Shown here in pieces: positions 17,011 through 22,777 of a stretch of DNA of 64,000 nt. Under the pieces are notes generated by a model. That model was not told the DNA's origin. It saw nothing but the letters and a program-made list of their open reading frames with translations, and did no database searches. Every line of letters begins with the position of its first letter. The stretch's first letter is position 1. The position numbers were made by a program, and so were the translations under genes. Origin of the DNA: Sphingopyxis flava (GTDB lineage Bacteria > Pseudomonadota > Alphaproteobacteria > Sphingomonadales > Sphingomonadaceae); assembly GCF_900168005.1 (NCBI RefSeq), contig NZ_FUYP01000001.1:220640-284639 (forward strand). Reading direction: 5' to 3'.

Positions 17011-18116
17011 GCCACAGCGCTCCCTTGCTCAACGGGTGCGCACCACGGCAGCGCGTCGTGGGTTGCGCCGTCGAGGGCGCGGCCGGCGGCTTTCTTGCTG
17101 ACCAGTTGCATCGGATGCCCATCGTCGGCGCGGCGGCCGTCGACGGTGAGGCGGATGAACCCACCTTGGTTTGTAGGCCATTTGCCGTCGCCGTGGCCTC
17201 GCAGCGGAACCCAATTGCCCCACTGCTTGAAATGGAAATTGACGCCTGCCGCCGCGCACTGGTCGCGCAGGCTGCGCGCCCAATCGGGGTGCATCGGCCG
17301 GGCGCCGGGGCCGCTTTCGCCGCCGACGATCACGCCGTCGATTTTTCGAGCAGCCAGAATATCCGTTTCGGAACTGCAAACGCGCCGCGTCATCACGCGA
17401 CCTTCATGACCTGGGCGAACAGGCCGAAACTCCGCGCCCCAGCCCATGCCGTCGATCCAATTGCAGCCCAGTAGGGCGTCGATCACACCGTCTTTTTCTT
17501 CGTCGGGCTCGGCAATCCATCGCAAATCTATCGGGCCAAGCAACGGCTCGCACGAAAGGAAGCGCCCAGCCGCCGGTGTCGCCAGCAGATCAGGAATGCG
17601 CTCGTCGGCGCGCACCTGATCCTCGACCGAAACGCCCAACCACAGGTTGCGGATCGGCTGATAGAGTTTCGCGTCCGGGCCAAGGCCATAGAAGCTGTTG
17701 ATATCCGCCGGCAGGCGGGTCAGCTTCTCCATGAACTCGCGCATCCGCGCCGACCGCTTCGTCAGCACAAGATGCTTATGGTGCCGGGTCCGCTGGATGA
17801 CCTCGAACATTTCCCAGAGCCAATCGTCGGGCACCGCGTCGTGGAAAGTGTCGCCGTGCGCATTCCAGAAGATAACGCGCGGGCGCTTCCAGCGAAGCGG
17901 CTGCAGCAGCGCGGGCTCGTGCAGCCTTACCGTGCCGTTCCAGACCGGGCCGGTCTTGGTCTGATCGGTCAGCCCCTCGCGGGAGGGATGATTGCGCAGC
18001 CGCGTGCCGGCGAGCTTCATCGCGTAGCAGCGGATGCAGCCGGGCGAGAGGATAGAGCAGCCGTTGATCGCGTTCACGGTCGCGTCTGCCCATTCAATCG
18101 GCGTGTTGTCAGCCAT
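17007..18116 (-). CDS. DUF5131 / phage Gp37-Gp68-type protein
   Basis: The 369-aa protein begins MADNTPIEWADATVNAINGC. It contains CxxxxPGCxxCYAM near residues 18-32 (CSILSPGCIRCYAM), a radical-SAM-like cysteine set, then RPRVIFWNAHGDTFHDAVPD, LVLTKRSARM, NLWLGVSVEDQ, FLSCEPLLGPID and VGGESGPGARPM. These are hallmarks of the DUF5131 family carried by many phages. The biochemical role is not established. It ends overlapping the ASCH gene (ATGA). Confidence 0.88.
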   Translation of the reverse strand: MADNTPIEWADATVNAINGCSILSPGCIRCYAMKLAGTRLRNHPSREGLTDQTKTGPVWNGTVRLHEPALLQPLRWKRPRVIFWNAHGDTFHDAVPDDWLWEMFEVIQRTRHHKHLVLTKRSARMREFMEKLTRLPADINSFYGLGPDAKLYQPIRNLWLGVSVEDQVRADERIPDLLATPAAGRFLSCEPLLGPIDLRWIAEPDEEKDGVIDALLGCNWIDGMGWGAEFRPVRPGHEGRVMTRRVCSSETDILAARKIDGVIVGGESGPGARPMHPDWARSLRDQCAAAGVNFHFKQWGNWVPLRGHGDGKWPTNQGGFIRLTVDGRRADDGHPMQLVSKKAAGRALDGATHDALPWCAPVEQGSAVA

Positions 18117-18333
18117 CGGCCTTGTCCTCTTCGTGCAGCCGCGCCCTGAGGTCGTCGGCAATGATGCGATAGAGCCGTGCAGCCCAACGAGATTTCGAGC
18201 GATCTGCGCGGTGGTCGAGCCACGCGGGCAGGTTCAGCAGCGAGGCAATCGTGCTGGCGAGCGCGGGGCTCGTGCAGTCCGCGACGTGCTCGCCATCCCG
18301 CAGGACTTCCTTTCCGGATGCGCGGTACTTCAT
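18109..18333 (-). CDS. Small phage protein
   Basis: The 74-aa protein (MKYRASGKEVLRDGEHVADC at the start) resembles a small beta-strand module followed by a helical tail. It overlaps both neighbours. No family is recognised. Confidence 0.6.
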   Translation of the reverse strand: MKYRASGKEVLRDGEHVADCTSPALASTIASLLNLPAWLDHRADRSKSRWAARLYRIIADDLRARLHEEDKADG

Positions 18334-18800
18334 GCAGGTTCCCGATCCGTGATTAGCGTGCCGTCGAGATGGTCGATCTCATGCTGCAGAACCCGGGCCC
18401 ATGCGCCAGAAAACCCCTCGGCGTGTCGGTTGCCGATAATATCCTGCCATTCGATCTCGCATTTCGCCGGGCGCGAGACTTTTCGCCACTGAGATGGCGG
18501 AACGGACAGGCACCCTTCCATCTCAACAGCGAACCGATTGAGCGTGCGAGTGATAACGGGATTGACCATCGCCAGCCCCTTCCCGTCGGCAGTTGCGACA
18601 ATGACGCGAACCGGAACGCCGATCTGGATGGCCGCCAGGCCGCGGGCACGCCGCGCCTGGACGATCTCGATCATGTGGCGAACCAGTGCCGCGAGATCAT
18701 CGTCGAATTTCTCGATCTCGACTGAGCGCTGCCGCAGGAAAGGGGCGCCATCCATTAGAATGGCGTGTGCGGCCTTCAAAGAGGAGAGCGATATTTCCAT
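18330..18800 (-). CDS. Phage-encoded peptide deformylase
   Basis: The 156-aa enzyme carries the three PDF motifs: GLAAIQIGV (motif I), EGCLSVP (motif II with the metal-binding Cys) and HEIDHLDG (motif III, HExxH). These residues would hold the metal that removes formyl groups from new proteins. The start at 18800 was set from homology and from its TGATG overlap with the preceding stop. A phage copy inside an early operon is unusual, because hosts have their own enzyme. Confidence 0.9.
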   Translation of the reverse strand: MEISLSSLKAAHAILMDGAPFLRQRSVEIEKFDDDLAALVRHMIEIVQARRARGLAAIQIGVPVRVIVATADGKGLAMVNPVITRTLNRFAVEMEGCLSVPPSQWRKVSRPAKCEIEWQDIIGNRHAEGFSGAWARVLQHEIDHLDGTLITDREPA

Positions 18801-19039
18801 CACGTCGCTTCCTTCACCGCCGACGGCCGGTCGAGCGCGACTTCCGCCTCGATCTCCGAAATGCGCCCAAGCACGCGAAGGATCGCGTCGCGCTGCTGCA
18901 GCATCCCCTCCGCGGGGTTCGCGTGGAAGTCGGCGACGAGCTTCTTGCCGATGTCCTTGAGAGCAGCGTCGAGCGCCTGCCGCTCGGTGTGGAAGAGCTG
19001 CCCCCCATGTTCGAAGGCCGTGACCTGGTTGACGCACAT
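18800..19039 (-). CDS. Phage protein of unknown function
   Basis: This 79-aa mostly helical protein contains TERQALDAALKDIGKKLVAD and QQRDAILRVLGRISEIEAEV. It sits immediately before the deformylase and overlaps it by one base. No domain is recognised. Confidence 0.58.
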   Translation of the reverse strand: MCVNQVTAFEHGGQLFHTERQALDAALKDIGKKLVADFHANPAEGMLQQRDAILRVLGRISEIEAEVALDRPSAVKEAT

Positions 19040-19206
19040 CAGCGTGCTCCTTTTGCAATGTAAGACCGGGGCCCGCGCGCGAGCGCCTCCCGGCTGAGAT
19101 ATTCAGAAAGTCCGCCGCCCCCGCGTGGATGGAAACAGGGACGGCGGCAGGCTGACCCGGCGTGGATGGCTCGCAAGGTGGCCGGGGGTTCGGTTAGAAG
19201 GGTCAT
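19039..19206 (-). CDS. Small phage protein (55 aa)
   Basis: The frame starts MTLLTEPPATLRAIHAGSAC and has the Cys/Gly-rich centre CRRPCFHPRGGGG, then LSEYLSREALARGPRSYIAK. Its start overlaps the previous stop (ATGA) and its stop overlaps the next start (TGATG). This exact fit within the operon is the main support. Confidence 0.6.
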   Translation of the reverse strand: MTLLTEPPATLRAIHAGSACRRPCFHPRGGGGLSEYLSREALARGPRSYIAKGAR

Positions 19207-19421
19207 GGTTCGACGACCGGCTTGCCGGCGGCATCGAAGGTGCAGCCCCGCTGAATGACGATCGCTCGGCCGCTGCCGACGCGCAGGCGCCAACCGTGAG
19301 CGCACGCCTCGATCGCGGCGATTTCTTCGCCAACGAGCTCAGCAAGGTGTGTGGGCTGCTCGCGCAGTTCGTCCTCGACGGAGGCGAGGCAAGCCGCGAG
19401 AGTACGGGTGCCGCCTGTCAC
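19203..19421 (-). CDS. Small phage protein (72 aa, GTG start)
   Basis: The frame reads GTG-encoded Met, TGGTRTLAACLASVEDEL, then ELVGEEIAAIEACAHGWRLRV and AIVIQRGCTFDAAGKPVVEP. The GTG at 19421 overlaps the stop of the LexA-like gene (GTGA). Upstream in-frame sequence is antisense to that gene. Function unknown. Confidence 0.6.
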   Translation of the reverse strand: MTGGTRTLAACLASVEDELREQPTHLAELVGEEIAAIEACAHGWRLRVGSGRAIVIQRGCTFDAAGKPVVEP

Positions 19422-19693
19422 AGCACCGCCTCCCCTCGCCGCGCGAGCTCGTCGCGCAGCACCTGACTGGGCACCGCGGTCAGCAGCGGCACATCGGCGA
19501 GCAAGACGTTGCGGGCCTTGTGAGGTTCGCGCACCAGCGCTCCCTGGCGGACCAGCGATTCCACTATGCGGTGGGCGCTGCTCTTGGCCGTCATGCCAAG
19601 ATGGGCCGCGATTTCGTCGAGCGTCGGGGCGCAGCCCGCGGTCACGATGTTCTCGCGGATGAAATCGAGGACGCGGAGTTCCTTGCGGGTCAC
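19418..19693 (-). CDS. LexA-like winged-helix DNA-binding protein
   Basis: The 91-aa protein has only the N-terminal part of LexA: ELRVLDFIRENIVTAGCAPT, LDEIAAHLGMTAKSSAHRIV and ESLVRQGALVREPHKARNVLL. There is no S24 peptidase domain. The GTG start at 19693 overlaps the stop of the upstream small gene. It is a probable regulator of the leftward operon. Confidence 0.82.
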   Translation of the reverse strand: MTRKELRVLDFIRENIVTAGCAPTLDEIAAHLGMTAKSSAHRIVESLVRQGALVREPHKARNVLLADVPLLTAVPSQVLRDELARRGEAVL

Positions 19694-19818
19694 CGGAGCA
19701 CCGCCAGTAACGTAGGAACGCCAAAGGCCAGCGCCGCGAAGATCACCGCCGCGAAAGCGAACGTGCGGTCGCCCGTGAATTCGGCGGTCAGATCGGTGCT
19801 GGGATCAGCGGGGTACAT
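19690..19818 (-). CDS. Small single-pass membrane protein (42 aa)
   Basis: The frame begins MYPADPSTDLTAEFTGDRTF and continues into a hydrophobic helix (FAAVIFAALAFGVPTLLAVL), ending LR. It is the first gene of the leftward early operon, about 30 bases downstream of the operator cluster. The predicted topology is one transmembrane segment. Its function is unknown. Confidence 0.6.
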   Translation of the reverse strand: MYPADPSTDLTAEFTGDRTFAFAAVIFAALAFGVPTLLAVLR

Positions 19819-19850
19819 CGGGGGCTCCGTCGTTGTGACGGTGCCCTTAT

Positions 19851-19895
19851 ATTCCTCTAGGAATATTCCGCAAGCATAAAAATGCCCATAGGAAT
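19851..19895. promoter_or_regulatory. Left operator cluster (oL-like)
   Basis: ATTCC-TCTA-GGAAT lies at 19851-19864, and a one-mismatch copy, ATGCC-CATA-GGAAT, at 19882-19895. The same ATTCC-N4-GGAAT pattern occurs in the right cluster near Cro. The position upstream of the leftward operon and downstream of the repressor unit suggests it is the left operator for the CI-type repressor. Confidence 0.72.
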
Positions 19896-19919
19896 AGTTT
19901 TATTCCCGGGCGCCTTCCC

Positions 19920-20339
19920 CTACTCTTTCGGGGTGATCGCGCGGAGGATGGCGCCGACCGCGATGCAAAAGACGCCGAGCCCGAGCCCAGCCAAGCTGCC
20001 CGCGATCGCCATCCCTTTCTGAAACATCATGTCGAGGTTTGCGATCTCCGAAGGTCCCGTCGATCCCAAGATCGCGGCCCCGTAGGTCGACACGGTGGTT
20101 TTCATGCTGATCGAGACCGCCAAAGCTGCGACGCTGCAAATCGTAAGCATCCAACCCGCCAACGACCATCCGCCGCCCGGATCGGTCTTTAGAGCAACCG
20201 GCACCTGGGGGAGCTGCTGTGCGGCAGGCGCATCCGAGGTCACGCTCGGAGGCTTCCCATCGGGATTCGCAAGCACGATCCACGCGATCAGAATGACTAC
20301 AATCGCAATTACGCTCGCTATCCAGAGATCGTCGCTCAC
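19920..20339 (-). CDS. Three-helix membrane protein in the immunity operon
   Basis: The 139-aa protein has an N-terminal transmembrane helix (ASVIAIVVILIAWIVLA), a short soluble loop with NPDGKPPSVTSDAPAAQQLP, then two more hydrophobic helices (GWMLTICSVAALAVSIS and AGLGLGVFCIAVGAILRAI). It starts 21 bases after the HIRAN gene and is probably transcribed with the repressor. Its function is unknown; its position matches RexB in lambda, but there is no sequence-based claim of homology. Confidence 0.72.
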   Translation of the reverse strand: MSDDLWIASVIAIVVILIAWIVLANPDGKPPSVTSDAPAAQQLPQVPVALKTDPGGGWSLAGWMLTICSVAALAVSISMKTTVSTYGAAILGSTGPSEIANLDMMFQKGMAIAGSLAGLGLGVFCIAVGAILRAITPKE

Positions 20340-20360
20340 ATTGCCCTCCCCTGATAATCG

Positions 20361-20795
20361 TCAATCGTCCGGCCAGATCTCATCAGGCCACCATTCTTGT
20401 TGTTGCACCTCTTCGGCTCGTCTCGGCGGCAGCGTGGGCACCTCCCCGCCAAAGGCAATACGAGCGAAGGGTCTGCCCCCCGGTTGCCCCTGAAAAATCG
20501 CCCTCACCTCACCCCGGCGCATCATCATGCCCACGTACGGGGCACGCTCTGCCGGTAGATACCCCATCTGGATGCCGTCGCCGGACATTACGGCGATGGC
20601 GTTCTCATCATGTTCATTCTCCGGCTCGGGCTTGAGCTCGATTGGGTCGCCCGGCGCGCATAGCTCGATTGCGAAACGTCGGGACGGAGCCTTGCGCCCC
20701 TTGTTGGGAAACTGGCTCCCGACGATCGGCAGAGTAATTTGCGCCGGCAATTGTCGCCCCTCAGTGTCGCCTTCCTGACCAGACCACGCGACCAA
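20361..20795 (-). CDS. HIRAN-domain protein in the immunity operon
   Basis: The 144-aa protein has a HIRAN domain from about residue 23 to 90: GSQFPNKGRKAPSRRFAIEL, then EPENEHDENAIAVMSGDGIQ and GYLPAERAPYVG. In eukaryotic HLTF this fold binds 3' single-strand DNA ends. The C-terminal tail (EEVQQQEWWPDEIWPDD) is acidic and Trp-rich. The start at 20795 overlaps the repressor stop by about 35 bases; a TTG at about 20750 is an alternative. A single-domain HIRAN protein expressed with a phage repressor is noteworthy. Confidence 0.78.
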   Translation of the reverse strand: MVAWSGQEGDTEGRQLPAQITLPIVGSQFPNKGRKAPSRRFAIELCAPGDPIELKPEPENEHDENAIAVMSGDGIQMGYLPAERAPYVGMMMRRGEVRAIFQGQPGGRPFARIAFGGEVPTLPPRRAEEVQQQEWWPDEIWPDD

Positions 20796-21486
20796 TAATA
20801 CGTATCATCGCTTTCGGATAGGTCCGCACGCGAGCAGGATGATCCGGGTTGTCGGAAACGACCTCGATCATGCCTTTCTCGGGCGACGGCATGAGACGCT
20901 TGACCGCCCCGGCCCCGTCGATCGTGATCGCATACACTCGATCCGCGCGCTTGAGCTCATTCTGGTCTAGGTCGATCAGAACGTCGTCCTGGTCTCCGAT
21001 CGTTGGCCTCATGCTGTCGCCGACCCCGCGGCCGATGATGAGGCGCTCAAAAGGCGCTGGCGAAATCGCGCTCAACCAATTCGCGTCAAAGGACACTTCG
21101 GTTTCCTCGAACCACTCGGCCAGGTCCGTGCCCTCGCCCATTGCCAGCTCGAGATTGAGGCATTTGAGCTTGACCGCGCCAACGTCGTCATAGGCTCCGC
21201 GAGTAGGGAACTGCTCGGGCGCGCGCTTGAGATCCAGAGGTCGGCCGTTCGGGCCGCGGGCGCCGCCTGCTTTTGGCACCCAGTCCAGGTCCCGGAATTC
21301 CCGCTCGCTGACACCAGCGAGCTCAGCCAGGGCTGAGAGGTTGTCACCCTCCGGCGCGGTCGCCCCCTTCTCCCACTTGGATATGTTGGCCTGTTGGGTG
21401 CCGATCGCTGCCGCGAACTGCGTCTGGTTCATGCCCAGGCTGTGGCGAAGGGCCGCAATATTCTGTGCGAGAATGGGTTTGCTCAT
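20761..21486 (-). CDS. CI-type phage repressor (HTH plus S24 peptidase)
   Basis: The 241-aa protein starts MSKPILAQNIAALRHSLGMN. An XRE HTH (TQFAAAIGTQQANISKWEKG) is followed by a linker and a LexA-like S24 domain. The catalytic Ser is in GRGVGDSMRPTI and the Lys probably in GAGAVKRLM. It would hold the prophage silent and be inactivated by RecA-assisted self-cleavage. Upstream extension to 21600 runs through the operators and is not coding. It is divergent from cro. Confidence 0.92.
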   Translation of the reverse strand: MSKPILAQNIAALRHSLGMNQTQFAAAIGTQQANISKWEKGATAPEGDNLSALAELAGVSEREFRDLDWVPKAGGARGPNGRPLDLKRAPEQFPTRGAYDDVGAVKLKCLNLELAMGEGTDLAEWFEETEVSFDANWLSAISPAPFERLIIGRGVGDSMRPTIGDQDDVLIDLDQNELKRADRVYAITIDGAGAVKRLMPSPEKGMIEVVSDNPDHPARVRTYPKAMIRIIGRVVWSGRRH

Positions 21487-21521
21487 GCGCGACGCATAAT
21501 CCAACCCCCTGCACAATTCTA

Positions 21522-21567
21522 ATTCCCCAAGGAATATTCCTGCTTGCATATTTATTCCCGTGGGAAT
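21522..21567. promoter_or_regulatory. Right operator cluster (oR-like)
   Basis: Two matches to ATTCC-N4-GGAAT were read: 21522-21535 (CCAA spacer) and 21554-21567 (ATTCC-CGTG-GGAAT, fully symmetrical). A partial site starts at 21536. They sit between divergent cI and cro and match the sites at 19851-19895, so the repressor most likely binds both. Confidence 0.78.
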
Positions 21568-21580
21568 ATCACCCGTGTTC

Positions 21581-21838
21581 ATGGACAATCTCCGAGACAT
21601 CAGGCGCCAGCTCGGGCTGACGCAAATCGAAATGGGCGAGCAGCTTGGACTGGATCAGTCCACGATCTCGCGGTTTGAGAGCGGTGCGCTGGCGATGGAC
21701 AAGCGGACAAAGCTCGCGGTCCAAGCCCTGCTTGCAGCGGTCGCGACCTGCGGCGTCTGCGATCGCCGTGCGTCCGACCCCGCGTGTTTGGCCTGCACGG
21801 CCCCCGACTGCGGCCTCCGCCAGAGGGAGGCCGCGTGA
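21581..21838 (+). CDS. Cro-like XRE regulator with a Cys-rich C-terminus
   Basis: The 85-aa protein starts MDNLRDIRRQLGLTQIEMG and carries a HTH (EQLGLDQSTISRFESGALA). The tail has CGVC, CLAC and a later Cys, a possible metal-binding cluster. The ATG at 21581 was preferred to GTG codons inside the right operator. It is the first gene of the rightward operon. A 32-aa frame that begins at its stop (GTGA at 21835) is not counted as a gene. Confidence 0.83.
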   Translation: MDNLRDIRRQLGLTQIEMGEQLGLDQSTISRFESGALAMDKRTKLAVQALLAAVATCGVCDRRASDPACLACTAPDCGLRQREAA

Positions 21839-21983
21839 CCAAGTTTTCCGGCACTGACGCCCCCTATCGGAGGTGCCGGACAGCGCGGCGGGAGTTTTCC
21901 CCCACGATTCCTCGCTCCCGCCGCGCTGATTGAAATCTGTCTGTTCCATGCGGCGAAACTGCCGCAACAACGAGTGCTATCCA

Positions 21984-22454
21984 ATGGAAAACATAGGTGC
22001 TTTTTCCGCTCCTGCTGTAAAAATGCTGATCTCCGACACCCTCCGGATGTACGTCGGCGGCTACGGCAAACGCTTCACCTGGCCGGAGCTCGCCGACGCG
22101 ACTTTCGACGCCAACGGCGACCTGAAGACATGGGAGCGCCGCCTGCGCAGCTATGTCGAGGACGGCGGGCCCCTGATGCCGCTCGATGTCTTCATGCGCG
22201 TATTCGCTGCCCTGCCCCCGCAGGCCTTCCAGCGCGTCGCGACCCGCATGGGTTTCAGCACCGCCCCGATGGAGGTCGACGGCGCCGCCACTGTGCGCCG
22301 CGCCGGCGTCGTGGCCGCGCGGATCTCGCAGAAGGTGGCCGAAGCGCTCGAAGACGGAAGGATCGATCACGGCGAACTCGCCGGCATCATCAGCGAGGTC
22401 AACGAAGCAACCCCGGTCTTCAATTCCATCGCGGGCGGGTCCGCCCCGCACTGA
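21984..22454 (+). CDS. Putative CII-like early regulator
   Basis: The 156-aa protein starts MENIGAFSAPAVKMLISDTL and contains FTWPELADATFDANGDLKTW, which resembles a DNA-binding helix-turn-helix of phage regulatory proteins, followed by RRLRSYVEDGGPLMPLDVFM. The C-terminal part is helical (RISQKVAEALEDGRIDHGEL). The position right after cro fits a CII-like regulator, but the sequence does not prove it. Confidence 0.6.
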   Translation: MENIGAFSAPAVKMLISDTLRMYVGGYGKRFTWPELADATFDANGDLKTWERRLRSYVEDGGPLMPLDVFMRVFAALPPQAFQRVATRMGFSTAPMEVDGAATVRRAGVVAARISQKVAEALEDGRIDHGELAGIISEVNEATPVFNSIAGGSAPH

Positions 22455-22507
22455 CGGCGGTTTCCCCACCCAAACAGCCCCTCGCGGGCAACTAAGGAGC
22501 GAAAGCT

Positions 22508-22777
22508 ATGAGCGAAGCTGCGGTTTCGGACGAACAACTGCGCCTTTTTGTCGAGAGGATCGAGCGCCTCGAAGAAGAGAAGAAGGCGCTCGGCGAGGAT
22601 ATCCGCGACGTCTACAGCGAGGCGAAGGCGCAAGGGTACGATACCAAGATCCTTCGCAAGGTCATCCGCCTGCGCAAGATGAGCCCGCATGATCGCGCCG
22701 AGATGGACGCTCTGCTCGAGATCTACTGCAACGCGGTCGGCATCCAGCTGAACCTGCCTCTCGCCGCGGCGGCGTGA
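22508..22777 (+). CDS. GapR family (DUF2312) DNA-binding protein
   Basis: The 89-aa protein shows the DUF2312 signature: SDEQLRLFVERIERLEEEKK, then ALGEDIRDVYSEAKAQGYDT and KILRKVIRLRKMSPHDRAEM. In Caulobacter the family member GapR wraps overtwisted DNA ahead of replication and transcription. AAGGAGC gives a good ribosome binding site. Its overlap with the helicase gene (GTGA) suggests a joint role in replication of phage DNA. Confidence 0.9.
   Translation: MSEAAVSDEQLRLFVERIERLEEEKKALGEDIRDVYSEAKAQGYDTKILRKVIRLRKMSPHDRAEMDALLEIYCNAVGIQLNLPLAAAA

Noticed and set aside
19851..19906. A third left operator at 19902-19915
   Set aside because: Only the ATTCC half is present; the second half does not match.
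21835..21933. A 32-aa frame starting at the cro stop (GTGA)
   Set aside because: Only the overlap supports it; the sequence is short and Arg-rich with no other sign of coding.
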